DNA of 64,000 nucleotides, taken from the NCBI RefSeq assembly GCF_013240295.1, contig NZ_JABETK010000002.1:124001-188000 (forward strand), written 5' to 3'. A program made the translations under genes and the position numbers. The notes beneath the pieces are model-generated. The model was not told the origin of the DNA, made no database searches, and worked only from the letters and a program-made list of their open reading frames with translations. Source of the DNA: Neoaquamicrobium sediminum (lineage in GTDB: Bacteria; Pseudomonadota; Alphaproteobacteria; Rhizobiales; Rhizobiaceae). Of this stretch, positions 37,193 to 48,205 are shown piece by piece (the first letter of the stretch is position 1; each line of letters begins with the position of its first letter).

Positions 37193-38627
37193 GGCGCCGC
37201 TCGTCCTGATTGGCCGGGAAGGAAACAGGCGGGTGGTGTTGGCGGCGAATGCCGCTGCCGTGGCCGCCAGCCTTTGCCCCGGCATGCCTGTGACCAAGGC
37301 TCAGGTCCTCGTGCCAGACCTCATCGTGCAAGATGCCGAGCCGGCAGCCGATGTGGAGGCACTTGATCGGCTCGCCACCTGGCTCCTGCGCTACGCGCCT
37401 GTCGTGGCCCCTGATCCTCCAGACGGGATCATCATCGACTCGACCGGAGCCGATCACCTTCACGGCGGCGAAGCCGCCATGCTGGAGGGCCTGATCGGAA
37501 GGCTGGCAATGTCTGGCATCGCCGCTCGCGGCGCGATCGCCGACAGCTGGGGCGCAGCCCACGCCTTGGCCCGGTTTGCAGCCCGTCCAACGATAATCGC
37601 TCCTGAACGTCATGATGCATCGCTGTTAGAACCGCTTCCGCTGGCCTCGCTGCGCATCGACGCTTCGATCGTCGCGGCGCTGCGAACGCTTGGCTTCGAA
37701 ACCATCGGCGATATCCTCTCGCAGCCGCGCGCGCCGCTCACCCTGCGCTTCGGTCCAGCAATCGGCCGCCGTATCGATCAAGCGCTCGGCGATCTGTCAG
37801 AGCCGATTGATCCGGTTCGACCCGCCGACCTGATCGAAGTGCGCAGATCGTTCGCGGAACCGATCGGCGCGGCGGAGACCATCGCCCGCTACATCGCCAA
37901 GCTCGTCGATCAGCTCTGCGACCGCCTCGAGACAGCTGGTCTCGGCGCACGACGGCTCGACCTCATCTGCCACCGTGTCGACAGTCGCTCACAGGCGGTC
38001 CGGGTTGGAATGGCGACGCCGGTCCGGGATACAAAGCGCCTGACGCGCCTCTTATGCGACAAGATCGAGACGATCGAGCCCGGCTTTGGGATCGAGGTGA
38101 TGACGCTTGCAGCCAGCGTCGCCGAGCCGATCGAGCGCCGGCAGACCGTCAGTTCGCTGATAGAGGAGAGTACACCGGACGTCTCGGACCTGATCGATAC
38201 GCTCATGAACCGGGTAGGTGAGCACGCGCTCTATCGGCTGGCGCCGGTTGCGAGCGACGTCCCGGAACGCTCCGTTGGCCGCATTCCGGCGATGGCCGCC
38301 GATACAGGCGCAGCATGGCCCGGCCATTGGCCCCGGCCCTCGCGTCTGCTGGCCCATCCGGAGCAGGTCGAGACTGTAGCGCTGTTGCCCGACCATCCAC
38401 CCGTTTCATTTACCTGGCGCGGCGTCCGTCGTCGGCTGCGCCGCGGAGATGGGCCGGAGCGCGTATTCGGCGAGTGGTGGAAACGCGACGCGGAGTTGGT
38501 CGCCGTCCGAGACTATTTTCGGGTCGAGGACGACGCCGGCGAACGCTACTGGCTTTATCGTGCCGGTGACGGCGAAGACACAGCGACGGGATCGCACCGC
38601 TGGTTCATCCACGGGGTCTTCGGATGA
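37107..38627 (+). CDS. imuB: ImuB, Y-family polymerase-like mutasome scaffold
   Basis: I start it at ATG 37107 ([17 protein letters not shown]), nine codons after an alternative start; 506 residues. It has the Y-family fold ([24 protein letters not shown]; fingers and thumb with [20 protein letters not shown]) but lacks the acidic catalytic residues in usual places, as known for ImuB, which is inactive as a polymerase and links DnaE2 to the beta clamp. The C-terminus has the conserved tail [23 protein letters not shown] and YWLYR. It overlaps dnaE2 by ATGA. Confidence 0.93.
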   Translation: MTRVVSLFLPSWSTDRLRRKAGDAAPPAEAPLVLIGREGNRRVVLAANAAAVAASLCPGMPVTKAQVLVPDLIVQDAEPAADVEALDRLATWLLRYAPVVAPDPPDGIIIDSTGADHLHGGEAAMLEGLIGRLAMSGIAARGAIADSWGAAHALARFAARPTIIAPERHDASLLEPLPLASLRIDASIVAALRTLGFETIGDILSQPRAPLTLRFGPAIGRRIDQALGDLSEPIDPVRPADLIEVRRSFAEPIGAAETIARYIAKLVDQLCDRLETAGLGARRLDLICHRVDSRSQAVRVGMATPVRDTKRLTRLLCDKIETIEPGFGIEVMTLAASVAEPIERRQTVSSLIEESTPDVSDLIDTLMNRVGEHALYRLAPVASDVPERSVGRIPAMAADTGAAWPGHWPRPSRLLAHPEQVETVALLPDHPPVSFTWRGVRRRLRRGDGPERVFGEWWKRDAELVAVRDYFRVEDDAGERYWLYRAGDGEDTATGSHRWFIHGVFG

Positions 38628-41600
38628 CGTCGCCTCGCTACGTCGAACTGCAGGTCACCTCACACTTCAGCTTCTTGCGCGGCGCGTCCTCCTGCGAGGA
38701 ACTGTTCGCGCAAGCGGCCTTGGCTGGGATCGAGGCCGTCGCCATCGTCGATCGGAATTCGCTCGCCGGCGTCGTCCGTGCTCATGAAGCGGCCAAGACG
38801 ACCGGCGTTCGCCTGATTGTCGGTTGCCGGCTCGACCTCGCCGATGGGACATCCGTGCTGGTCTATCCAGCGGATCGACCCGCTTATTCGCGCCTCTGCC
38901 GGCTTCTTTCCCTCGGTAAGAAACGAGGCGGCAAGGCCAGGTGCATTCTCGAATGGCCTGATCTCGTTGCCTACGGCGATGGCCTGATCGTCGCGCTCGT
39001 TCCCGACCTTGCGGATGACGAGTGCGCGTTCCGGCTCCGGCGATTGCGGGACGCTTTCGGCGACAGAGCCTATCTCGCGCTCACCTTGCGCCGCCGGCCA
39101 AACGATCAACTCCGACTGCATGAGCTTTCGAACATGGCCACACAGATGCGCGTGCCCACCGTGGTGACGAACGACGTCCTCTTCCACGAGCCGGCCCGGC
39201 GGATCCTGCAGGATGTCGTCACATGCATCCGCCACAACGTCACGATCGATACGCTTGGCGATCGGCGAGAGCGACACGCCGACCGCTACATCAAGCCGCC
39301 GGACGAAATGCATCGTCTGTTCAGCCGCTATCCCGAGGCCCTTGCCCGGACGCTGCAGATCGCGCACCGCTGCCGCTTCAGCCTCGACGAGCTTGCCTAC
39401 CAGTATCCGGAAGAGCGCGACGATCCCGCACTCACGCCCCAGCAGACGTTGGCGAAGCTCACCTGGGAAGGGGCGGCTGAACGCTATCCCGAAGGCGTAC
39501 CCGAGAGCGTGACCGCCGCCCTCCAGCATGAGTTGCGGTTGATCGAGAAGCTGGACTACGCGCCTTATTTCCTGACCGTGAATTCCATCGTTCGCTTCGC
39601 ACGGTCGAAGGACATTCTGTGTCAGGGTCGCGGATCGGCCGCCAACTCCGCCGTCTGTTACGTTCTTGGCATCACCTCGATCGATCCAGGCCGCAATGAC
39701 CTGCTGTTCGAGCGATTCATCTCCGAGGAACGGCGCGAGCCGCCCGACATCGACGTCGATTTCGAGCATGAGCGGCGCGAGATCGTCATGCAGTGGGTGT
39801 TCGAGACCTACGGCCGAGAGCATGCCGCGCTGTGCTCGACCGTCATCCGGTATCGCACCAAGGGCGCGCTGAGGGACGTCGGCAAGGCGCTCGGCCTGCC
39901 CGAAGACCTGATCGGCACGCTGTCGTCGCAGGTGTGGGCGTGGTCAGAGGAAGGCGTCGAGAAGCGTCACGTCGAGGAGTTGAACCTCAACCTCGCCGAC
40001 CGGCGCCTTCGGATGACGCTCGACCTTGCCCGACAGCTGATGGGCGCTCCCCGCCACCTCAGCCAGCACCCTGGCGGCTTCGTGCTCACCCATGACCGCC
40101 TCGACGATCTCGTGCCGATCGAGCCCGCGTCGATGGTCGATCGCCAGGTCATCGAATGGGACAAGGATGATATCGACGCTCTCAAGTTCATGAAGGTCGA
40201 CGTCCTGGCGCTCGGCATGTTGACTTGCATGAAGAAAGGGCTCGATCTGCTCGCCGAGCACAAGGGCGTAAACCTCGATCTGGCTACCATCCCGGCCGAG
40301 GATCCTCGCACCTATGCGATGATCCGGAAGGCCGATACGCTCGGCACCTTCCAGATCGAAAGCCGTGCGCAGATGTCCATGCTGCCGCGCCTTAAACCGC
40401 GTACCTATTATGACCTTGTCGTTCAGGTCGCCATCGTCCGGCCTGGGCCGATTCAAGGCGACATGGTTCACCCCTATCTTCGGCGCCGGGAGGGGCTGGA
40501 GCCCGTCCATTATCCGAAGCCAGAGCTCGAGAAGGTTCTGGGCAAGACGCTCGGCGTTCCCCTGTTCCAGGAGCAGGCGATGCGCGTCGCGATCGAATGC
40601 GCCGGGTTCACGCCCGGGGAAGCCGACATGCTGCGCAAGTCGATGGCGACCTTCAAGTTCACCGGGGTGTATCGCATTTCCGGGACAAGCTGATCGCCGG
40701 CATGGTGGCCAATGGCTACGACGCTGCCTTCGCCGAGCAGACCTTCAAGCAGCTCGAAGGCTTCGGCTCTTACGGCTTTCCGGAAAGCCACGCAGCCTCT
40801 TTGCGCTTATCGCCTACGCGTCGGCCTGGCTGAAGTGCTGGCACCCCGACGTTTTCTGCGCAGCGCTCCTGAACAGCCAGCCCATGGGGTTCTACGCGCC
40901 GGCCCAGACCGTGCGTGATGCGCGAGATCATGGCATCGAGGTGCGACCGGTGTGCGCCAATGCGTCCCGTTGGGACTGCACGCTCGAGCCGATCGATGAT
41001 GACGGCCGATTTGCTGTTCGGCTCGGCCTGCGCATGGTCAAGGGTCTGGCGAACGCCCATGGCGCAGCGATCGTCGCTGCCCGGGCGGGACATCCCTTCA
41101 TGTCGGTGGACGATCTCTGGCGCCGAGCTGGCGTGCCTGTGGGCGCGTTGACGCAGATCGCTGAGGCGGACGGTTTCCGGCCGCCCTTTGGTCTTGCTCG
41201 TCGGGAAGCGCTCTGGGCGATCAAAGCACTTCGGGATGAGCCATTGCCGCTCTTTGCTGCGGCCTCGGCCCGCGAAGCGGAAATCGTGCCCGAGGTTGCC
41301 GAACCGGCCATCGTCCTCCGACCCATGACGGCCGGTGGCGATGTCGTCGAAGACTACCGCCACGTCAGCCTGTCTCTACGGGATCACCCCGTATCCTTCC
41401 TCCGGCAAGACCTGCGGCGGCGCCGAATGGTCACCTGCCTCGAAGCTATGGAGGCGCGTGACGGCCGGTGGCTCGAAGCGGCCGGCATCGTGCTGGTCCG
41501 ACAGCGGCCAGGGTCTGCCAAGGGCGTCATGTTCATAACGCTGGAAGACGAAAGCGGCATCGCGAACCTCGTGGTTTGGCCTAAGGTCTTCGAGCAGAAC

Positions 41601-41894
41601 CGTCGCACGATCCTGTCCGCAGGTATGATCGCGGTTCGCGGTCGCGTCCAGCGCGAGGGTGAAGTGGTCCATCTCGTCGCCCAGCGGCTCACGGACCTCT
41701 CCGCCGATCTGGCGAGCGTCGGCGATCGACAGACCGCCTTCCCGTTACCGCATGGTCGCGGCGACGAGTTTCACCATGGCTCGCCGACGCCCGATCCACG
41801 TGACTTGCCGCCCCGGACCGTTCGGCCGCGCGACATTTTCATCCCAGACCTCCACTTGGACACGATCAAGGTAAAGACGAGAGACTTTCGGTAA
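38624..41894 (+). pseudogene. dnaE2: Error-prone DNA polymerase DnaE2, two frame breaks
   Basis: Three frames rebuild a near-full-length protein of about 1,090 residues. Seen: PHP domain ([31 protein letters not shown]), palm with [14 protein letters not shown] and [14 protein letters not shown] (catalytic acids), HPGGFVLTH, and [18 protein letters not shown]. The frame breaks at a G4 run 40664-40667, resumes as [20 protein letters not shown], breaks again near 40798-40803, and resumes as [16 protein letters not shown] to 41894. One missing base at each site repairs it. Two breaks 135 bases apart in an otherwise perfect gene strongly suggest assembly indels. It is the polymerase of the SOS mutasome, coupled to imuB. 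Confidence 0.92.
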
Positions 41895-44830
41895 CGACCG
41901 CTGCAGAGGCACGCGAGATAGCCGAGAGGTCGATCGCGAGTTCCCGCGCTCCGGTCTCGTCAGCTCCGACGCGGCGAAGCATCGCGACGAAGGCCTTGGG
42001 ATCTGGCTGTCCCAACGCGAGCCGGTAGTAGAGCAGGTCCTCGAGCATGCGGTCCCGTCGGGCCGCTCGGTGGCTGAACCGCCAGTCAAAGCTGACGCTG
42101 GTCGGGCGGCCTTCGACTGGAAGCCACCACCGCTCGAGCCCCGTGCGGTCGCTATCGACCCTCTTGGCGAGAGAGATCAACTCGCCGAACGGGCTCGAGC
42201 CACGGGCGGCAGCGAGCGATTGCGCGCCATGCTCACGCGCCAGCGAGCGCCGGACCGCGAGACTCCCGTAGCGAGCGATGCGGCCCTCGCGCTGCTCGAA
42301 GTCGACCGGATCGCCCGGGAGGTCCCAATGAACGATCCGGCTGCACCAGAGATGGAAGTCCAATCCCTCTTGGCCGATCGAGGTGGTGCAGAGCATGTGC
42401 GGCCAGAAAGGCGAGTTGAACGCGCGGCGAAGGGTGTTGCTGCGAAGGCGCTTTATTCCCTTCTTTCCGCCGCGGCTCTGTTCGCCTCCGGCGAAGGGAG
42501 TCACGGCCCTGCACTGGGACGCGGTGGTTGGTTCTGCCGCGGCGAAATTGCACGAGGCCGGGACGGTCGAGCAGGCTCGCCGAAAGCTGTTCGACGATCT
42601 CCTGTCCTTCGGCATCGCCCAGACTGGATAAGAGGCACATCTGCTCGTCCAGTACCGCCTCGAAGCCGCCCCTGAGCATCGCGTCCGCGAGCGCGTCGGG
42701 ATAACGCTTCTTCTTGGACGATGACTGGATGAGGTCGGCGAAGGCCCTGTGGCCGAGATAAGGCCGCAGGTTCTCCCATAAGAACGCGAATGTCCGCTGT
42801 CGATCGCGGGGCCGATCCTGCGGAACATCGTGGCGCACAAGGCATCGCGCAAGGATCGAGCCCGGCGATGACAGGAGGTGGTCGCTGAGCGCCGCCACTT
42901 CCGCCGGTGAGACCCTGTTGATCTTGGGCAGGCTGGACCAGTTCTTGGCCTTCGCGCCCCGGCTCACCCTGTCGGCCAGCGATGAAACCCTCTGGTATGT
43001 TGTCCCGTTAATCTCGCGCTCGATCCCGGCCGCGACGATCCAGGTCGGACGCTTCTCTGTCCCGTCGAGGCGAATCCGCCGCGCTTGGAGATATACCTCG
43101 AGCTGTCGACGGGCGTCCGCCCGGACGCTCGCAAGCGTCGTGCCCCTCGACTTCCTTGGTTCGATCGCGAGTGGCAGGCTGGGCCACGGCATGAAGAGCC
43201 CGACCAGAGCGCCAGTTTCGCTGCCCCCGGGCCGCAAGAGCGCGACTGGCGCCTTCTCCTTCGGCTTTCGCAGTCCACCGGACAGGTTGATCGAGAGCAG
43301 GGCCGAGATGGCCGTCGGGGCGCCGCGCCACCTGCTGAAAAGCAGCGTCTTGCCTGGAAGCGGCCGCCTTCCTGACCACGGCCCCTCCAGTCGCCACCAG
43401 GCAACAGTTGGCGGCTGCCACGGTAATGAGAGATGAGCTTTATCTCCGACCAAATGGGCGAGATGGCGCAACTGGGGGTGCGCAAGATTGCCCTTGCCGC
43501 TTCCGGCCTCGATCGGAGCGGGCTTGGCGGCCTGAAGGGACTTCCAAATCTTGTAGCCGTGCATCGTCTGCGCGGGGTATGGGATCGAGGTCCACATCGC
43601 TGGCGCCCAGCCGGCAAACTCCGCGCCGGCAGTCTCAGCGAAGTGCTTGAACACAACGAGGTCCTGAGTCTCAACGGAGACCTGCGGGTTATCGCGGTCG
43701 AACAGGTCCTCCTTGTGCACCAAGGCGCGCTCCGTCCGCGCCATCAAAGGCCGGAGGAGCGCCTCAAGTCTCTCCTTGGCGCGCAGGACCGACGCGCGGA
43801 TTGCGTCCCCCGTCCCGATCGTCTTCAAGGCACGGCGGTAGTCACGCATTGCCTCCTCGACGGCGGCCCGGCATCCTTCGTCGTCAGCGAGGAAGCCGGC
43901 AAGATCGATGAGCGATCGGTAGTGGTCGACCTCATGGATATCGTCGCCGCCAAGGCGTCGCAGCCTGTATGGTGTTGCGGAGAGCAGAAGCACCGCCGGT
44001 CTCTCGTCGCCGCCGAGAAGCGCCTCCACGAGGAGCCGGTGGATACGCGCTCGTTCCTGTTTTAGCCGAACGTTCGAAGTCTCGGCCTTCGGAACGATCA
44101 AATCCGCATATCGGTGGAACTCGTCGAGAACGACAAGGTCGGGCTTCACCTTCTTGAGGCGCAGCGCTGCCAGCGCGAGGACCGATCTGAAGCGGCCGAC
44201 GAACTCGACGACATCCACGTCATCGCGCTCGAGCCATTTCAACGCGGCTTTCTCGATGCTCCCCGACTGGCAGTCGAAGATGTCCCGCATTGCCCGCTCG
44301 ATCTCAATTGCGGTGAAGCCCTTAAGGTCGCCGCGGTCGGCGAGCAATCGCCGTCCTCCCGCGGCTCGCTCGCGGTCGAGCCGTTTCACAGCAGACAATA
44401 ATGCAGGGAACCGTTCCAGCGCCGAGCGTATCAGTTCGCGCTCCGTCTTCCGGCCGGTCCTCGGGCCCGGCTTCCATCCGGGCAAGCTCGTTTCCGGGGT
44501 GAAGGTGAACACCCGGAATCCATTCCCCTCCTCGGGCAGCCAGCCGGGGACCAGCGCGAGACGATCTCCACCGGGATCGTATTCATCGGGGTCGATCCCA
44601 GTCAGCGAGACAAACTTCGGGCGGTTTTGACCGGCAATCTCGAGGCTCGGACAGAGGTACATCACGTTCAGTCGTCTGCGTCCCGCCCGCAGCCGCTGGG
44701 CGATCGTCCGGGCAATGACGGTCTTGCCCAGCCCGACCTCGTCGGCGACGAGGAAGCGACGCGGGCCGTTTGCCTTAAGAACCTCGCTTGCCACTTCGAC
44801 GGTGCGGGACTGAAACGGTGCGAGCTCCAT
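41866..44830 (-). pseudogene. SF2 (SNF2/HepA-like) helicase of a DUF6361-HKD-helicase operon, one frame break
   Basis: Start ATG 44830 overlapping the HKD-protein stop (TGATG). The first frame contains FLVADEVGLGKTVIARTIAQRL (Walker A), DLVVLDEFHRYADL (DEFH, motif II), LLLSATPYRLRRLGGDD (motif III) and a long insertion region. A second frame supplies RAFNSPFWPHMLCTTSIGQEGLDFH and VHWDLPGDPVDFEQREGRIARYGS (motifs V and VI). The switch lies between about 42470 and 42600. Total length is about 988 residues. It should use ATP to move on or remodel duplex DNA. The 3' end overlaps dnaE2 convergently by 29 bases. The broken frame may be an assembly error. Confidence 0.82.
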
Positions 44831-46629
44831 CAGACGTCCCGGTGGATGGCGTCGTGGACGGCCTGCAGGAAAGGCCGCACCTCGGACAGGTCCGCGAGAG
44901 CAGCGCGCCTCTCCTCCTCGTCGGGCAGTTCCTCGAAGGTCTCGCGAAATGAGTCGAGCATCGCCATCATGCCGGCGGTACGTCGCTCGAAGCCTCGAGG
45001 ATCGCGGGCCCAGGCGGACAGCATCGTCTCAAGCGTGAACATCTCGGGCACGTTAGAGGGCTCGCGCTCATGGGTATTATGCAGCCGGTCGGACCACCTT
45101 TCCCCTGCCGTGCCGTCGAGACCGTCGAGTTGCGAGCGCAGCCAATCCCGGAACCTGCTGGCCCCAACGTATCGGGTCAGGAGCGCGAGGTCGCGCCGGT
45201 CGTGGTCGAGACCGGTAACTGGCAGCGAGAGCACCCAGCATCGTTGGATCGTCCTGTCCGTTAGGCTGGTCGCACGGAACGAGACGAGCGACGTCCGTTC
45301 GCTCGGCACGACATTCCCGCGCAGAAGTCGGACCTTTCGCATACCTGTCTCGATCCAGACCCAGGCGTCGGGTTCGAGGAACGGTGCTGCCTCGAACCGC
45401 GCGGTCGCGAGTGCGGCGTCCGCTCCCTCGCCGACTGTAAGCATCAGTCCGCCGTCCTCGTATTCAAGGGCGAGCTCGCATTCGAGGAGGAGAGCGATCC
45501 GCTCATCCAGCTGCCGCTGGCTTTCCTCAAGCCTCGCGAGATCCTCGTCTACTCGGGAATAGTCGAACTCAAAGCCAGATTGCACGAAGCTATGAAGCGA
45601 GCTGGCTAGCGCCGTGTCCATGACGTCGAGGATGGCGACAGCCTCGGCGTTTGGACCAAGCAATCCGCGCTTCGTCAGGTTGGCGCTGCCGAGCATGATG
45701 GCCGACCGCTTCCCCTTGCTGACGGCGATCATCTTGGCGTGAACACCCGCCGGTAGCGGCTCGATAAACTCAGCGGTCCTGTCGTCGGTCTGCTGGTCTA
45801 CTGAGACAGTCGTTTCCGGCTCCGGCGCCGCACCTGTCCGAAAGACGATCCCGGATATCGGCGCACAGCTGCCAGCCGACACGTCATTCGTCAGCAGGGT
45901 AACGGAGGGGGCGCCCGCGCGTAGCACCTCTCGCAGTCCGGTCACATCGATGAAGGGGCTGACCGCGCTGGCCGTCTCCGCCCCACCCAGCAACGGCGCG
46001 GAGATGAAGGACGTGTCTCCACCCGGCCTGCGCCACAGCAATCGCCGAATGGCCGTACCGGCAGGAGCGAGCCAGCGCGCAGTGCGCAGCTCGTTGAGTT
46101 CAGTCGCAGTGAATTGGCCTTCGACCAGAAGGCCACGCGCCAGTTCGGCGATGTCCGGAACCAAACGCGCCGCCTTATCGTGCGAGGACGTAACGAGAAG
46201 GCCGGCGTCTAGGTCTCGCGAGCCAGTCAAGTTCCGGCTGCCGATCCAGAATCGCCACTGGACGGGATCGCCATCGTATCGAACGAGGGCGACTTTTGGA
46301 TGCCAGCTCTGGCGGCGCTCGTTGGCCGGGATCGCCTCAATCATCGTGTCGAGCAGAGGCAGGATCGACCTGTGCGCTCGGGGTGCGATTATGCGACCGA
46401 CCTGATGCAGCACGCGGAGCTTGCCGCGCACGCAGTCGAAGGCCTTCACGAGACCGAGCGGGGAGCTCTCGAACTCGGCCTCAGCATCTCCGCCAAGCGC
46501 AAGGACGAGTCCGAGTAGTGCGATAAGGTCGAGCGAGTAGGTGGCGACGACCGCTCGCGAGACGAATTGCCCAGCGTAGGGCCGCAGTGCGCCAAAAACC
46601 GAGATGCGGCTGCCCGGGTCGAAACTCAT
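44830..46629 (-). CDS. Phospholipase D-like (HKD) putative nuclease
   Basis: Start taken at ATG 46629 (MSFDPGSRISVFGALRP), which overlaps the upstream stop by ATGA; 599 residues. Two HKD-type motifs are visible: WHPKVALV followed by FWIGSRNLTGSRDLD (about 122-155), and VHAKMIAV followed by AIMLGSANLTKRGL (about 310-340). Each has His-x-Lys and the GS-x-N loop; the Asp of the classical motif is displaced, as in DNA-processing members of the superfamily. The rest is helical. It is the middle gene of a three-gene operon with a helicase and a DUF6361 protein, analogous in parts to HKD nuclease-helicase defence pairs. No membrane segment, so a nuclease is likelier than a lipase. Confidence 0.85.
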   Translation of the reverse strand: MSFDPGSRISVFGALRPYAGQFVSRAVVATYSLDLIALLGLVLALGGDAEAEFESSPLGLVKAFDCVRGKLRVLHQVGRIIAPRAHRSILPLLDTMIEAIPANERRQSWHPKVALVRYDGDPVQWRFWIGSRNLTGSRDLDAGLLVTSSHDKAARLVPDIAELARGLLVEGQFTATELNELRTARWLAPAGTAIRRLLWRRPGGDTSFISAPLLGGAETASAVSPFIDVTGLREVLRAGAPSVTLLTNDVSAGSCAPISGIVFRTGAAPEPETTVSVDQQTDDRTAEFIEPLPAGVHAKMIAVSKGKRSAIMLGSANLTKRGLLGPNAEAVAILDVMDTALASSLHSFVQSGFEFDYSRVDEDLARLEESQRQLDERIALLLECELALEYEDGGLMLTVGEGADAALATARFEAAPFLEPDAWVWIETGMRKVRLLRGNVVPSERTSLVSFRATSLTDRTIQRCWVLSLPVTGLDHDRRDLALLTRYVGASRFRDWLRSQLDGLDGTAGERWSDRLHNTHEREPSNVPEMFTLETMLSAWARDPRGFERRTAGMMAMLDSFRETFEELPDEEERRAALADLSEVRPFLQAVHDAIHRDV

Positions 46630-47816
46630 ACGCCCACTCCGACGCGGATGATCATCTCCCGCACCACGGGCCACCGATAGTCGAGCGGTGCTGCGACGTC
46701 CTTGCGCCAGTCCACGCGCCGCTTAGCGTTCAGCAGGTACGCCCGCTCCCGCTTCAGCTCGCGCTCGCGGGTCTCGAGGGCACGGGAGATGCCGTCCAAC
46801 TTCCTACCGGAGCGAACCCATTCGAGCACCTCCTGCACGAAGCGCGTGAGGTTGCCATCCATGCGGGTGGCCGCGCGCAGGGCGTCGAGGTTGGTCTCCA
46901 GTGCGGCCTCGCCATGCTGCGCAATGAGCTCAGGCAGCGCGTCGGAATGGAGCCGTTCGTCAATTTCCAGGTCCACGTTGCGCTTCGCCTCGACGAGTGC
47001 GGCATAGGCTGCACGCGCAATACAGGCGATCGACGCCGCCCTCCGTGCCAGCGCGAGCAGATCCCGCTCCTCGGTAGAGGCCACGTCCTGAACCTTCCGC
47101 GACCAAAGCGATACAGTGCACACGCCGGCTTCTGCGAGGCGGCTGAGCAGTGGACGCGTCCCACCTGGACCGGCCTGCCGCCATTTCCGACGGATGTACT
47201 CCGCCTCCACGCCACGGAGTTCGAAATCGAGAGCGCCGGACTTGTGCCGCCAACCCTCAGGCGCGCGCGGGATGTCTTCGAATAGATCGGTGACCGATGC
47301 CCTCAGCGCGTCGCTGTCGTCTCGCGTGATAAGCCTTGGCCAAGCGGCCTGCAGCTGCGATTCGGTCGGGGCGTAGTCCATGCCCGCGATAGGAGTTGCG
47401 ATCTGCCAGGAGCGGAGGGCGGTCCAGTAGATCGTGCTCGCGCGAACAACCGGGCGCTCCCGTGCCTGATACTTCATCCATCCCGAGATGCCTGAGTTCT
47501 GTAGCTGCGGAACACCCTCCATCAATCGAAGAGAGTAACGGCGCTCTACCTCGAAGAGCCGGTCGCGGTCGAAACGACCGCCGTCGCTATTGGCCAATAG
47601 CTCCTGATACGCCCAGGCGACAAAGAATACATAGCGCAGTTGCTGATGCTGGACCGAAGTGCCTGGGAAGAAGCGGTCGGCGAACGCGAAGTGGATTGGT
47701 GCAAAGCCGAGCTCGTCGCGCGTCCCGTCCGACGAGAGCTTCGACAGAAATCGGTGAGCCGCATCTCGATCGGCCTCTGAGAGCATGAACCATCCGATAG
47801 CGGGCGTACCGGTCAT
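46626..47816 (-). CDS. DUF6361 family protein, first gene of the three-gene operon
   Basis: A 396-residue soluble protein. The N-terminus, IGWFMLSEADRDAAHRFLSKL, then GTRDELGFAPIHFAFADRFFPGTSVQ and LRYVFFVAWAYQEL, is the pattern I associate with DUF6361. The C-terminus is helical and charged (RALETRERELKRERAYLLNAKRRVDWRKDV). No enzymatic motif is evident; a substrate-recognition or sensor role is inferred from being paired with an HKD nuclease and a helicase. Its stop overlaps the next start by ATGA. The upstream region contains a 7-bp dyad (47906-47924) about 90 bases before the start. Confidence 0.8.
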   Translation of the reverse strand: MTGTPAIGWFMLSEADRDAAHRFLSKLSSDGTRDELGFAPIHFAFADRFFPGTSVQHQQLRYVFFVAWAYQELLANSDGGRFDRDRLFEVERRYSLRLMEGVPQLQNSGISGWMKYQARERPVVRASTIYWTALRSWQIATPIAGMDYAPTESQLQAAWPRLITRDDSDALRASVTDLFEDIPRAPEGWRHKSGALDFELRGVEAEYIRRKWRQAGPGGTRPLLSRLAEAGVCTVSLWSRKVQDVASTEERDLLALARRAASIACIARAAYAALVEAKRNVDLEIDERLHSDALPELIAQHGEAALETNLDALRAATRMDGNLTRFVQEVLEWVRSGRKLDGISRALETRERELKRERAYLLNAKRRVDWRKDVAAPLDYRWPVVREMIIRVGVGV

Positions 47817-48205
47817 CGAACCTCTCTTGCGCGGCCCGGATCAGGCTCTTCTCGATTGGGCATCCTCGTATGAATGTCGAGTGTCGCAAGTTCGAACGGA
47901 ACGTTGGTGTCACAAGATGACACCGCAATACTGTCCAAACCCATCCGCCCGTAGGGTAAACGACACGCCCCCTCCGGGCACCAGCAGAAAACCGATTTCA
48001 AAGGATCAACCCCCGAGCCAGAATAGCCCGCGCGGTCTATCGCGGGTCAAGCTCAAGACTAATCATTTTGCCGACGTCGCACATACTTGATTGTGCTTGC
48101 TTAGATTAAAAGTGGCTACGTTGCGAGCTATGCCTCAATGGCAACCTCTGGGCGCCCTAGCGGCTAGTTGGAACGACCGGTGAGGACGTTGCCACCAAGG
48201 GCCGC
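47817..48205. other. Intergenic region upstream of the DUF6361 operon
   Basis: About 390 bases between the start of the DUF6361 gene and the end of the GGDEF/EAL gene. Apart from the dyad at 47906-47924 I see no gene, repeat or hairpin that I would support. It is AT-richer near 48060-48110. Confidence 0.5.
47906..47924. promoter_or_regulatory. Inverted repeat GGTGTCA-N5-TGACACC
   Basis: Perfect 7-bp arms with a 5-base spacer, about 90 bases upstream of the DUF6361 start. The symmetry and spacing fit an operator for a dimeric repressor. No regulator gene is adjacent, so the binding protein would be encoded elsewhere. Confidence 0.5.

Noticed and set aside
41866..47816. Assigning the helicase-HKD operon to DISARM
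   Set aside because: No DrmA/DrmB-type partner or adjacent methyltransferase of that system; DUF6361 is not a DISARM component as far as I know.
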